This document shows positions 28,346 through 39,166 of a stretch of DNA of 64,000 nucleotides, in pieces; position 1 is the stretch's first letter; each line of letters begins with the position of its first letter. This DNA is from Stentor coeruleus. Its lineage: Eukaryota; Ciliophora; Heterotrichea; Heterotrichida; Stentoridae. The translations under genes and the position numbers were made by a program. The notes beneath the pieces are model-generated. The model was given only the letters and a program-made list of their open reading frames with translations. It searched no databases and was not told where the DNA came from. The stretch spans positions 21,986 through 85,985 of the forward strand of contig MPUH01000191.1 in NCBI GenBank assembly GCA_001970955.1, written 5' to 3'.

Positions 28346-29704
28346 CTATCTCGTCTTAAAAACATTGTCTCTATGTAAATCCTTCAAACGTTCCTCAGCT
28401 CTATTTGCATTATTCTGCAATCTTCTAACCGTATCAACAGCTAATGGTTTCAAAGGAAAACTCCTGTTGTTTTTCTCAGCAAAAGTCCTTAATATAAAAT
28501 AATACTTCGCATATTGGCTTTTTTTTACCCCAACGTCATATTCGATTATATTTAAAAATAAACGTTCCATTGAGTTTATTTCTCGAAGAGGGTATCTTGT
28601 AAAAACTTTTGAAAAATGAATGTTTTCATATGATTCATCATCCCAGACTTTTGAAGCTATTATTAAAGAGATGAGAGTTAGTTTTTTCCAATTCTTTTCG
28701 TTGATGTAAAGACCTGATTTTTGAATCATACGTTCAATGTAGATGAGGCAGATTATGCTACATTCTTTTTCCATTTTTGAACGGAAGATGATGTTTTTGC
28801 AGAAGTTGTAGATATCGGTTTCGGATGGTGCACGACCTGAAAATGCTTGTGGGTCATCGAATTCTTGACGGAACATCTCTAGAAGCATGCCTGGGATTTT
28901 TACCCCTTTATCAAGGTTTTCTTCACAGGTGAGGCCGAATAAAGGAGGAATTGAAGATATACCACCTGTTAGAGATTCTCGGCTTTTGTTAACTTTCATA
29001 GCATGGCTTATATGCTTTTTTACAGCTTTAGCCAGACATCTACACATTTCTTCAATATCCAAATGTGAAAGTGTACTCCTCAGCTTAGATGAGTCATAAG
29101 AAACCCCAACTTCTTTCCTTCTAATATCAATCTGCGGCAAAGGCTCCATGCCAACCTTTTCCCTACCTTCCTCTTCCGGATTTTTAGTTTCTAATTTCTT
29201 AGCAGCTTCTTTATGAACATACAATTCTTTAGTTAACTCATCAATTTTTCTCTTAGCCTCTTCTAACTGCATCTTTAACTTAGCTTGTTCTAATTCTTCT
29301 TTTCTATCATTTTCTAATTTTGTATTATAGTCATTGAATAAACTAGATAAATTTTCAAATTGACTTCCTTGTTTAAGATTATTCCCAGCATAACTTTTCC
29401 TTCTAACAATAGCTGAACTATCTTCAGACTCTTTTTCTCCTGATGTTGATCTTTTATGATTACGATTTCTAGGTTTAAGGTATTTCATAAGCTCAATGAC
29501 GTCTTGGAATTTTAAGATAAGCTCAGGAGGAATTTGGATTCTTTGATATAAATTTATTAGTTGATTTCTAGACATGCTGGATAAAGCTTGAAGATCATCA
29601 GCATAACCAAGTTCTGCAAGTTTTTCAGCGTATTGATGGAGATTTACGATTTTGAGGATTTGATAAAGAGGGGTTTCCATGAGGCTTATTGGAGATACAG
29701 ACAT
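28346..29704 (-). CDS. SAM-domain plus cyclin-Y-like protein
   Basis: Start chosen at ATG 29704 (MSVSPISLMETPLYQ); an in-frame ATG at 29848 would add 48 Ser/Pro-rich residues. A SAM-like helical domain (ILKIVNLHQYAEKLAELGY..., about residues 10-75) is followed by a Ser-rich stretch and a coiled coil (about 125-185). The C-terminal half carries a cyclin box of the cyclin-Y/PHO80 type: FGLTCEENLDKG, DIYNFCKNIIFRSKMEKECS, LIYIERMIQKSG, LISLIIASKVWDDESYEN. The KVWDD motif is characteristic. It probably activates a CDK14/16 or Pho85-type kinase. The SAM fusion is not the usual animal arrangement. Confidence 0.82.
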   Translation of the reverse strand: MSVSPISLMETPLYQILKIVNLHQYAEKLAELGYADDLQALSSMSRNQLINLYQRIQIPPELILKFQDVIELMKYLKPRNRNHKRSTSGEKESEDSSAIVRRKSYAGNNLKQGSQFENLSSLFNDYNTKLENDRKEELEQAKLKMQLEEAKRKIDELTKELYVHKEAAKKLETKNPEEEGREKVGMEPLPQIDIRRKEVGVSYDSSKLRSTLSHLDIEEMCRCLAKAVKKHISHAMKVNKSRESLTGGISSIPPLFGLTCEENLDKGVKIPGMLLEMFRQEFDDPQAFSGRAPSETDIYNFCKNIIFRSKMEKECSIICLIYIERMIQKSGLYINEKNWKKLTLISLIIASKVWDDESYENIHFSKVFTRYPLREINSMERLFLNIIEYDVGVKKSQYAKYYFILRTFAEKNNRSFPLKPLAVDTVRRLQNNANRAEERLKDLHRDNVFKTR

Positions 29705-30273
29705 ATTTTTATAGGGATTTTTATTTTTGGTAGAAGGGAATTGATAAAATTGAAGGGAATAAGGGAAGTCGAAGTGGGGGATAGATGCTTGAGGTTTGGT
29801 TGGAAGATATGATTTAGATGATGAAGATGAGTTATGAAATAGGATCAAGATGGAGTTTTTACTGGATTTATACTGGAAAAAGAGAGGGGTAGAATGGGTT
29901 TTGATTGAGTAGGAGTGGTTGGTTTTATATTTGGAAGTATTTTAAAGTAGTGATGAGTATTATTGTGGTGTGTAATATTTTGACTGGGAGATAGCAATTT
30001 AAATAAAAACAATATTATTATCTTAAAAAACTCTTAATTTCTGTATATTTTTTTAATAGTAAACTAGCACCCACCAGAACACTTAATTCTATTAAATCAT
30101 AAATTTAAGGAATCTTTAAATTTTATCCAAACCATATCAGCCAACATCAAATTAACCCACTTCCTAATACAAAAACCTGCAAATCCCAAACTAAAACCTT
30201 CAAAAACTCTTTATCCCATTTTTTTACATACTAAAATTATATAATAACATTAACAGTAAGTCAGTAATAAAAT
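29705..30273. other. Intergenic, divergent pair
   Basis: G-rich up to about 29990, C-rich from about 30060 to the kinase start. No gene seen apart from the possible N-terminal extension of the leftward gene. Confidence 0.6.
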
Positions 30274-31179
30274 ATGGGCTGCATCGTTAGTACAAGAACA
30301 CTTAAAAGCAGTGGCAAAAACATAAAAAAATACTCTCCAATAGATAAAATTCTTACAAGTCCATGCGAGGTATCCCACAAAAGTGTAATTTCTGACTATA
30401 TGTCTCTATCATGCTTAGGAATCGGGAGTTTTGCTCGGGTTTTTCGAGTCCACCACATTCCAAGCCATTCTACCCGAGCAATGAAAGTAATAAAAAAATG
30501 CAATTTAACTCACAATCAATACACTTCTAATAACACCCCACAAGAAATCTATATCCTTTCAAAACTAAACAATCCTTACACTACAAATTTTTTTGAATAT
30601 TTCGAAGATAAAAAACAATATTACATTATAACCGAATTATGTGAAGGTCATAACTTATATGATCATATCTTAGAAAAAGGGCTTTTTAATGAAAAAATGG
30701 CCTCAATAATCATTAAAAAAATCTTACAAGGACTTTTATATATACATAATTTGGGTATAGTTCATAGAGATATAAAGCCTGAAAATGTGTTATTTAGTTC
30801 TCCATTTAATTTAGATATAAAAATTGCTGATTTTGGGGGCTCTTGTGAGATAAAACCAGGACAAAAACTTAAAGGGATTTTTGGGTCGAAATACTACCTT
30901 GCTCCTGAGGTGTTAAATGGAAGATATAATGAAAAAGTTGATATATGGAGCTGTGGGATTATGACTTATGTTATTATTACAGGAAAAGCACCTTATGAAG
31001 ATATTAAAGATGATGATATAAGTGAAGTTATTTTGAAACCTTTTCAATTAGATGATGAGAAAGCTAAAGGGTTTTCGGAAGAATGTAAAGATTTTATTGA
31101 AAAGATGATTAGAATTGACCCTGAGGAAAGAATGTCAGCTAAAGATGCTTTGAAACATAAATGGTTTAAAGGAGTTTAA
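30274..31179 (+). CDS. CDPK/CAMK-type kinase with predicted double acylation, no EF-hands
   Basis: 301 residues, nearly all kinase domain. The N-terminus MGCIVSTRTLKS fits N-myristoylation at Gly2 with palmitoylation at Cys3, as in many CDPKs. Motifs: LGIGSFARVFRV (Gly loop), AMKVIKK, HRDIKPENVLF, ADFGGSC, GSKYYLAPEVLNG, DIWSCGIM. The APE region and FEYFEDKKQYYIITELCEG resemble CDPKs, but the protein stops at the end of the catalytic domain: no autoinhibitory junction or EF-hand. DFG is followed by G rather than L/F. It may be a constitutively active or otherwise regulated membrane-bound CDPK relative. Confidence 0.88.
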   Translation: MGCIVSTRTLKSSGKNIKKYSPIDKILTSPCEVSHKSVISDYMSLSCLGIGSFARVFRVHHIPSHSTRAMKVIKKCNLTHNQYTSNNTPQEIYILSKLNNPYTTNFFEYFEDKKQYYIITELCEGHNLYDHILEKGLFNEKMASIIIKKILQGLLYIHNLGIVHRDIKPENVLFSSPFNLDIKIADFGGSCEIKPGQKLKGIFGSKYYLAPEVLNGRYNEKVDIWSCGIMTYVIITGKAPYEDIKDDDISEVILKPFQLDDEKAKGFSEECKDFIEKMIRIDPEERMSAKDALKHKWFKGV

Positions 31180-31747
31180 TAATGTAGATTAAAATCTGAA
31201 ATGGATAAAAAAAAATTCAGGATTTTTTATGTGGATTTGAAGGGATGCTAATGAATTTAGAAAATTTGAAAAGTTTAAAGAGAAGAAGGAGATTATGGGA
31301 GGATTAGAAGAAGATTAGTTTGTAGTGACGGATTTAGGTAAGATCCTAGAAAAAAAAAAAAAGTGGAAGAAGTTTTTAGTATAAGATTCTGAGATTTATG
31401 ATGAAAATTGGTGATGAAAAATTATAAAATTCATGTTTTTTGCATTTAAATTTTTATACATGTGGGTAGGGTTGATAATAAATTTACTAATTTTCTTTTA
31501 GTTTTATTTTGTAAGTTTTTTGGCATTCATTTTATCTTTTAAAACCTTATAAAAAATGTTACAAATAAACTTTTTTATAATGAGAACCAAAACTTTCATA
31601 ATTTTATGTATAGAAGGTGAGGAAAAATGAAATTTATACAGTTTTATCCTAAAACTCGTAACTCACAGTTGTAAAAACTAGCAATCTTTTCTATATAAGA
31701 ATATCTATATTTTTATGATATTTTAACTATAACTACTAAAATTTTAC
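31180..31747. other. Intergenic, co-directional pair
   Basis: G-rich 3' flank of the kinase to about 31420, with a run of 12 A near 31351-31362; then AT-rich. No gene seen. Confidence 0.6.
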
Positions 31748-32638
31748 ATGATTTTTTTACAAATGAATACTTCAATGCACCATTCTCATTATCCAGAAAG
31801 ACCTTCTTCATCAGGTTCTCAAAGAGTGACAAATGCTATGAAACTTGACACTTTCCTTAGTACAGAATTAGGGCAAAAAATCGCCTTAGAATCAAAAGAT
31901 ATTTCAAGGGCTGAACAAATTATAAAATCATCAAAACCTCCTTCAAAAACCCTTTCAAATTCATCGTTAAAACCAACTTTATCTTTAATACCCCAACCTC
32001 ATAATCCTCTTACCCAAGTTATTTCATCACCTTTTGAAAGGCAAAAAAAACCCATAAAATTTGACATTGATTCAGAACACCAGAAAATAACTCAAATCAG
32101 TAATAAAATGAAAGATCTAGAACTCAAGCTAAATACAGAAATTGGCAAACTTGACCGACCTCTAACCCCTCAGCAACGAAAAACCATTTTCAACGGCATA
32201 AAAGAAGCTGAAGATCAATACAAATCTTTGAAAAATGCTCGTCTAATCACAATAAAACGTCAGCGATTAATAAAAAACGAATACAAAGAAGGCTTTTCAG
32301 GTTTTGAAATTTACCTTTGGCAGGATGGGAAAAAGTCTTTAGAAAAAACCTTAAAATCTAATATAAGACAAGAAAATCGTCGTAAGAGTAACCATTAGAT
32401 AGTTCTTGCAGAGAAATCCTCAACAAGTAGTGCTTTGATTTTTAATGAAGGAAGAGAAGATATAATTCGTCCAAGTGGAATTAAAATATTACAAGATACA
32501 TATTCTATGGGTTTAAATGAAAGCAAGTCTTTGAACTCATCACAAGTTTTTACCCCAAATTTAGAACGTACTAAGAGGCTTAGTATAATATCACATGGGA
32601 ATAGAAATTACAATATTATAACTGGGGTTAGTTTATAA
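31748..32638 (+). CDS. Polar coiled-coil protein with one 15-nt intron, unknown
   Basis: Exon 1 (31748-32387) and exon 2 (32403-32638) join in frame after removing a 15-nt intron, giving about 291 residues; ATG 31763 is an alternative start. The N-terminal 100 residues are Ser/Pro-rich (HYPERPSSSGSQRVTNAMKL...). A charged helix with probable coiled coil spans about 110-190 (ISNKMKDLELKLNTEIGKLD). Exon 2 adds LAEKSSTSSALIFNEGRED and a Ser/Asn-rich tail. No known domain. Without the intron the frame would stop after SNH. Confidence 0.68.
32388..32402 (+). other. 15-nt intron
   Basis: GTAACCATTAGATAG. It contains the TAG that otherwise ends the first ORF; removal rebuilds AAG ATT CTT GCA GAG and continues into a coding-like exon. 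A 17-nt alternative (GTAAGAGTAACCATTAG at 32382) would not keep the frame. Confidence 0.8.
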
Positions 32639-33556
32639 TATTTTAGATAAGATGAATTTTTTTTTTTTGTAGGAGTAAATAATAGGTATAGAAAATTTAG
32701 ATGCTATTTAAAGGATTTTGGAGGAGGAAGAAAGAGAAGAAAATTTTTATATGGGTTGATATAAAAGATTCAATTTTGAATGAATTGTCCTGGTATAAGA
32801 TAAAAAATAGCTTTATTTTTAGGTAATGGTGATATGTGAGTATGCTTTAGATGATTGCTTTTTTATTAGGTTTTTTGCAATCATGAGGTTGGGCTTAAGG
32901 CTTTTTGGTGATTGTATTAAGCTGATTTTTCTGGGTAATTATAATTATATTGGAAGTAAGATATATTTCTATATATCAAAGATATGCTATAAAGTATATA
33001 ATAAATCTCAGATACTTTTAGTTAAATGTATTTTTGTAGGTAAAATACTTTGCATGATTGTTTTATCAATAAGAATTCACATAAAGCATAATCAATTTGT
33101 AAACTTCATATGAAATTATATTCCTCAGCACAAACCCAACTAAAACCTCTCGAATCTTGTCTAAAACTGTATCCAGAACAATAAACCTTAAAAAGTTCCC
33201 TAAACATAAAAAATCTCAATAAAACCTACTTCAACATCATCTTCTACATATCTTCAATTCCATAATCCAACCTTACATGCTAATTTCACTAATCGACCTT
33301 CTCCCACACATCCCTCACCTCATCCTATAAAAATCCTTTAACCCAGTCACATCTTATCAAATTTTATACATCCAAAACTCTATTTCTTATCCATGCCGCC
33401 AAAAAAACCCCTTCTCATCTCCACTCATAATAAAATCCCTATCAAATCTTCATAAAAATCCTCTAATCTTATTCAACTCTTCTCACACTTCCCTTATCAA
33501 ATATCGACCCTTATCCCACTTCCTATATTCAAACCAATTAATGGCTATAAACTTAA
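32639..33556. other. Intergenic, co-directional pair
   Basis: G-rich to about 32960, then strongly C-rich from about 33120 to the 14-3-3 start (long runs almost without G). The reading frame at 32826-33113 is Cys/Ile/Tyr-rich and not protein-like. Nothing else seen. Confidence 0.65.
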
Positions 33557-34249
33557 ATGTCAAAAGAAGAACTCATATACAACTCCAAATTGGCTGAGCA
33601 CTCTGAAAGGTACGCAGACATGATTGGCTATATGAAACAACTAATCGATGAAACCAATGGTGACCTAAACAATGAAGAAAGAACTCTCCTTAGTGTTGCT
33701 TATAAACAAGCTGTTGGCGAGAGAAGAAATGCTTGGAGAATCATAGGTAGCTATGAAGAAAAGCAAAAAAGTAGAGGTTCTGAGCATTTAGACCTTATAA
33801 GTGAGTATAAAAAACGTATAGAAAAAGAACTTCATAATTTGTGCATGGAACTAGTCCATCTCATTGACTCTAAGCTTTTGAAAGGTGGTGCGGTCGATGA
33901 AGTTGAAGTTTTTTACTTGAAAATGAAGGGAGATTATTTCAGGTATATGGCTGAAGCTGGAGAAGCTGAAGAGATACAGAAAAGCTATGAGGCTTATACT
34001 AGAGCTTCAGATGCTGCAAAGTCACTTCCTGTGAATAATCCAGTTCGTTTAGGTCTGGCTTTGAATTTCTCAGTGTTTTATTATGAGCTTAAGAAAGAGC
34101 CTACAAAAGCTTGTGAGTTGGCTAAGACTACTTTTGACGAGGCATTGCCTACACTTGAAGAACTTGATGAGAGAGCTTATAAGGAAGCTACTTCGATATT
34201 AGGACTTATCAAAGACAACCTTACACTTTGGACGTCTGAAGATGCTTAG
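33557..34249 (+). CDS. 14-3-3 protein
   Basis: 230 residues, nearly full family length. Signature 1, here with Trp in place of Arg (RRNAWRIIGS), and the phosphopeptide-binding basic residues in KGDYFRYMAE are present, as are RLGLALNFSVFYYEL and the final helix LTLWTSEDA. It binds phospho-Ser/Thr proteins as a dimer and is probably abundant and cytosolic; kinase-rich neighbours are not evidence of direct partnership. Stop is TAG. An out-of-frame ATG sits 16 nt upstream. Confidence 0.96.
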   Translation: MSKEELIYNSKLAEHSERYADMIGYMKQLIDETNGDLNNEERTLLSVAYKQAVGERRNAWRIIGSYEEKQKSRGSEHLDLISEYKKRIEKELHNLCMELVHLIDSKLLKGGAVDEVEVFYLKMKGDYFRYMAEAGEAEEIQKSYEAYTRASDAAKSLPVNNPVRLGLALNFSVFYYELKKEPTKACELAKTTFDEALPTLEELDERAYKEATSILGLIKDNLTLWTSEDA

Positions 34250-34905
34250 TTAGAGTAATTCATTTTATTAGAATCTTTTGGAGAAGGGGATTTGGGTTGG
34301 AGATTTTGGAATTATAAAAAATGGGCGATTATAAGTTTGTTTATAAGCCCCATTATATTATCTCTACACATAATCATTTTCATGTAAAATTATCCATAGC
34401 CAGCAACTAAGAGTCAATAAAACTTTTATAAAAAATAAATTTTTTACCTGAACCTAAAATAAAACTCTATCATCACACACAGCCTTTCATATAAAATTCC
34501 CCAAAATCTTCACTAAAAAAAACTGTAAAACCTAAAACCAAACACAAAAATATCATTCATAATATCTTCCTTTAAACCTNAAAAATTTTTACCTGAACCT
34601 AAAATAAAACTCTATCATCACACACAGCCTTTCATATAAAATTCCCCAAAATCTTCACTAAAAAAACTGTAAAACCTAAAACCAAACACAAAAATATCAT
34701 TCATAATATCTTCCTTTAAACCTCCATATTACATCCTCCTTATCAAATTTTCCCCTATAAATTCTTCCATACACAAATCCACATAAATTAACATCTATCA
34801 TATTTCTAGCATATTTTTATATGTCATATTTTCTTATATTCCTATAACAATAAACCTAAAAACTTTTCTATTCAAAAATCCAAAGTTATATTAAAAAAAA
34901 AACTA
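34250..34905. other. Intergenic, convergent pair, with an assembly join
   Basis: C-rich 3' flank of the leftward gene dominates. About 142 bases left of N34580 (34438-34579) are repeated to its right (34581-34723). No gene seen. Confidence 0.65.
34438..34723. repeat. Duplicated contig end around N34580
   Basis: Near-exact copies of about 142 bases either side of a single N, differing by small indels in A or T runs. Confidence 0.85.
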
Positions 34906-35262
34906 TTATCTTCGTTTATTATCGAGAATTTTGATATAGTAAGAAATTTCTAACAAGTCATCTTGGGTCATCGAAAGCTTGTTTTCTTGCGATTTTATTG
35001 GGGACAAGGTTGAAGTTGATAGAACGCAAGCCAAAGACTTGCGGGTCAATTGCTTATAGAAAGAGTCTCTATTTTTATCAAGTTTGTTTATAGGAGAACT
35101 TGCTAAAGACATTGCTGATGGCATGGTTAATATTCTATTTTTGCGTTTTAAACAGTTAGTAGGAGGAGATTCTGCGTAAAATTGTTTGGCTTTTTGTTGT
35201 AAAGCTGATACTTTGTTTGTCGGGCTTTTAGCTTTAAGTATTTTGGATTGACTTTTTTGCAT
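34906..35262 (-). CDS. Small basic Ser-rich protein, paralogue of the gene at 36538
   Basis: 118 residues, Lys/Ser-rich and mostly disordered in appearance, ending in a helix DDLLEISYYIKILDNKRR. That ending and the preceding LSPIK match the protein at 36538-36886 (ISPIK ... DTKDIAYLVGILNNRKH). Several SP sites (SPTNK, SPINK, SPIKS) could be proline-directed phosphorylation sites. No known domain; function unknown. Confidence 0.65.
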   Translation of the reverse strand: MQKSQSKILKAKSPTNKVSALQQKAKQFYAESPPTNCLKRKNRILTMPSAMSLASSPINKLDKNRDSFYKQLTRKSLACVLSTSTLSPIKSQENKLSMTQDDLLEISYYIKILDNKRR

Positions 35263-36537
35263 TGTGAATGCTTTTTATTACATGTTCCATTAACTTCACG
35301 ATAAGTGACTTTTTCGAGCCATTTATTGGGATGAGTAATAGTTAGAGATAGAGAAAATTTAGGATTTAGAAGGACTTCTGAGGATTTTGTTATAGTTTTT
35401 GAGGTTTTTGGATTTTTTTGGATTTTTTGAAGGGAATTTGAATATATTTATATGGCTGGGGTTTGAAAGGTTATAAAAAAGTACACAGGATGAGATGGTT
35501 AAGGGGAATGATGATGGAAGTATGGTTTTTGATTAGAAGTATGAATTTATAGATTGATTGAGGATTTGATGAGAGATTTTAGATTTGGCAAGCATGAGAG
35601 GTGAGAATATGAATAATGGAAATATTGACGGGGTTTATGAATATTGAGTTCATAAGTTAGGTTGAATGTGAGGGAAAATTTAAGGGGAAATGCTTTTTGA
35701 TAGTGTGGATAGAAGAAAAAATCTTTTTTTTTAAATATAATTTTTGTTTGTTTTTTTTTTATTTGAAGTGATTCTAATGGCTTTAGGAATGAATTATATT
35801 AATTTTGATAAGCGAAAATGATTAATATCGAAATATGCGAAGTTATGATATTTAATACTTTTTGGTTTAGAATAAATTTTAGTATGTAGTTTATAAGAGA
35901 AAACATATTTTATTTATTACCAAAATAGTTATCTAAATTTTAAAGCCTAGTCATATTCCTCTATCCTAAGCTATAAAAGCTTTCTTAGACGTTATTTTAA
36001 ATTAAAATTCGAATCAAAATTGGCAAAACTTATAAAAATCTCATTTTAAAGTCTATAGAATATTATGCATAAGCAACTTATAAAAAAGCTATTATATTTA
36101 ATACAATATATCTATATTTAAATACAATATGTCTATGCCGATTATTATATACATATTTTATATCTAAAAGATTTAACAAATATGGATTAATGGAAGAAAT
36201 ATGTTTTAGTGTATTAGTTCAAGCTAAAACTTTAATTCTGAGTTTTATATTTGGTGAAAGGTTTATTTGTTAAACCCAAGCATTTGATATTTAATATTTT
36301 ACATTTTTCGAACTTAGTCATTCATATGCCTATTTTGCTTATTTTGCTTATTTTACCTATCCTATCCTATTAAATTTAATCTAAAATCTTCTCCAAAGGT
36401 GAAAATTTCCCTATAATCCCATTATAAAAGCAAACTACCGAATTCAATTTTCCCTATTCAAAAACTCTATTTCATACAAAACCTAAAAAAAACCCCTCAC
36501 ACTATAAGCATTTAAAATGCATGCTTACAATGTTAAT
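35263..36537. other. Gene-free stretch between paralogues
   Basis: Long G-rich part to about 35720 (5' flank of the leftward gene), AT-rich middle, C-rich from about 36330. Short direct repeat of ATTTTGCTT near 36350. No gene seen. Confidence 0.6.
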
Positions 36538-36886
36538 CTAGTGTTTTCTATTATTTAATATACCGACCAAATATGCTATATCTTTTGTATCATTCTCAGA
36601 CATGCCAGCTGATGTGTTTTTATGGCATTTAATAGGAGAAATCGATTCGGTCGTATAAGGTTTAAAATAAGCTTTCTGTATTAAAGGCTTGTATTTAAGG
36701 TCTTGTATCGAAAGAATGCTGGGAATGTCTGAATGCACTGTATGAGAGTGATTTAAAAAGGTCAGCTTTTCGCTTGATTTGACCCTCCCTTCTCTGCGAA
36801 GTATAATTTTTTCGAGTTCTCTTGTGTGGAACTGTAGGGTTTTTCTCCTTTCGAGTAGATTTCTAGCTAACTTTATCGCTTCCATT
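36538..36886 (-). CDS. Small basic protein, paralogue of the gene at 34906
   Basis: 115 residues from ATG 36886 (MEAIKLARNLLERRKTLQFH); an earlier in-frame ATG at 36903 adds six residues. The N-terminal 40 residues form a basic amphipathic helix; the middle is Ser/His-rich; the C-terminus carries the SPIK motif and terminal helix shared with the 34906 gene. No known domain. The shared end suggests a binding peptide, which is inference. Confidence 0.62.
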
Positions 36887-38173
36887 GAGTAATTTATAGT
36901 CACGAATATGGTATTAATGGCCGTATGAGGAAACTTCTATGAAGATTAGACTTTTGACTAGAAGGTATGATTTTTTATAGCGAGTTTTGATAGTTTTTGC
37001 TATAAAAAATAAGGATTTGAGTTGATTTATAAAAATAAACTTTGGATTAGTAGGGGGATGTGAATAGATTGGATTATAGACTATTAACCGATTTGGGAAA
37101 AGGCTTTGTTTGTGCAGGAAGAACATTATTTTATATGATAAACTTTATGATTTTTAATGAATAAATGTTTTATCTTAGGGAGGGTTCTTAAGATAAGTAA
37201 GGACATATACATTATAAAATTTATGCATATTGTATAGAGATTTATATATAAGAAATAAAGGGTGTAAATATTTAATAAATACTTTTGCTAAATGAGTAAG
37301 TATTTTAAGAAAGAATAAGTATGAGGAATTTAACAAGGCTTTCTTTTTATGATTTTATTAATACTAAAGAAAAAAAGTTAGAGAAATTAATATACTAGAA
37401 AATTTTTACTTATAGGAATATGCAAGCATGATTAATGATAAAATGCAATTTTCTATATTATTAGGTAATTTAATCAAGAAAGATTTTATAAGGAAGGTAA
37501 AAAAGTATTTTACTCTGCATTTTCAAAGATATAAAGGCTAGTTTTGTCAAGAAATTGCTTTATGAAAAAAAATCTTAAATGCAGAAGTCTTAAAATAAAT
37601 TATCATTGCAGTCTAGGCTTAAAATAAATACTTGAGACAATACTAATTGTCATATGAAGATAATTTGTATTATTACAAAAGGTTCTGGAGATATCTTTAA
37701 TCTTTAAGTCGTTTTTATTAAGTGCCTTATATTATTTACCTACACTATGACCCTTTCTGAGTTATTCTTAAAAGTTATAACATATTTTGCTTTACTATAT
37801 CAAATTAATTGGCTATGATTTTACAATTATATAAAACAAAAAAATAATATAGTAACTATGAGATAAATAATTTTACCTATAATCTAATATATTTCTTATC
37901 TTCTTAAGCTCAGCTATTAAAATACTTAGAATCTTATGGTATAAATTAATACAAAAAAATTAACTGAATCCCCATACATTAAAGCTTATAGAAATATTGT
38001 AACTGCAAAGATAATCCTTTTTACAGTTTCTTTTTATATATATTAACAATAATAATTATAATAAATCTAGCTTGAAAATTATTAATCTCAAACTGATTTT
38101 CTATAAATTCTTAAAACTAAATATTCATAACCAACTTCAATTTATTTAAGCTATGGCAAGAATTAAAGCATTA
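36887..38173. other. Gene-free stretch
   Basis: AT-rich with stop codons in all frames; a 70-codon minus-strand frame (36914-37126) overlaps the G-rich flank and does not look like protein. No RNA gene or repeat recognised. Confidence 0.55.
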
Positions 38174-39166
38174 TTATTCAGTAGTTGAAGATTCGTCAAT
38201 GCTTTCAAAAATTTTGTCAATTAGCTGGTTGGGGTTGTCCCAATATAAATCATGTCCTGAATCATCTATAATTTTTGAAATAACGTTTTTGTTTAAACTT
38301 GCAGTCTGTTCAGCTCCAGAACTTTTAATCCAGTCTCTATCGCCATAGAAAAAAAGTATTGGAATATTAAGTTCGCTTAACCTTCGCCAGAGTGGCTTTA
38401 TTGCTACTCCACCTGGGTTTAATATATAAATCAAAGCTAATTCTCCACTTCCAGGCAATAAATTTATTTGTTCCAAATAACTTTCCATTATTTCCTTATC
38501 ATTCCCTAGGGTTTGAAACTTTTTATGAGAATAAACTTTCATGAAACTTTTTGAAATAGGGCCTAACTTCCTCATAATTGTTACTGGGGTTATGTTTTTA
38601 ACCCAGAAAAAAGTTATTATTTTCATTACCCAGCGGAATTTCCAATCTTTTTCTTTTAAAGAATGAAAATAGTTCCAATCAGGAGGAGGCTCATTCACTC
38701 CAATAGGAGACAACAGAATTAATCTTTCCACATATTGAGGATAAAGGATTGTATAGCAGCTTGCAACATATCCACCAAACGAATGTCCTGCAATCGTAAA
38801 CCTGCTAATATTTTCTTTTTCTCTGAATTCCTCTAAGCATGTAGTAAAAAAATTTTCACACTGACTAAGTTTACTATATCCAAAACTTGGACGAGATGAA
38901 CGTCCCATCCCAAGTAAATCAATCATGATTATATAGAAGCGTTCTGATAATTGTTTAAGAATTTTATAAAATATCATACTTGCTCCACAATAACCGTGTA
39001 GAAGAATTAGCTTAGGTTTTGTTGAATCTCCACAATATTGAACATATAAATAACAAAAGTTGCTTATAAGAACTTGCTTTGTTATAACTTCCATACCTGA
39101 AAGCTCAATAAGTTGTTCTTCTCGAAGTTGGAGTTCACTATAGTTTAGCCTAGACCACTTTGTCAT
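38174..39166 (-). CDS. Alpha/beta hydrolase, ABHD4/ABHD5 (CGI-58) type
   Basis: 330 residues. Oxyanion region LILLHGYCGASMIFYK, then DLLGMGRSSRP, nucleophile elbow GHSFGG with an intact Ser (ABHD5 itself has Asn here, ABHD4 has Ser), LLSPIGVNEPP, the acid in FYGDRDW, and the catalytic His in SGHDLYWDNP. The final segment fits the HxxxxD signature of this subfamily, linked to lysophospholipid acyl transfer. The likely role is phospholipid or N-acyl-phospholipid hydrolysis. It opens with ATG overlapping the TAA of the upstream small ORF by one base. Confidence 0.88.
   Translation of the reverse strand: MTKWSRLNYSELQLREEQLIELSGMEVITKQVLISNFCYLYVQYCGDSTKPKLILLHGYCGASMIFYKILKQLSERFYIIMIDLLGMGRSSRPSFGYSKLSQCENFFTTCLEEFREKENISRFTIAGHSFGGYVASCYTILYPQYVERLILLSPIGVNEPPPDWNYFHSLKEKDWKFRWVMKIITFFWVKNITPVTIMRKLGPISKSFMKVYSHKKFQTLGNDKEIMESYLEQINLLPGSGELALIYILNPGGVAIKPLWRRLSELNIPILFFYGDRDWIKSSGAEQTASLNKNVISKIIDDSGHDLYWDNPNQLIDKIFESIDESSTTE

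Noticed and set aside
32826-33113. 95-codon Cys/Ile/Tyr-rich frame
   Set aside because: Lies in intergenic DNA spanning the skew switch; composition unlike neighbours and no domain.
36914-37126. 70-codon minus-strand frame
   Set aside because: Sits in the C-rich 5' flank of the 36538 gene and has no recognisable protein features.
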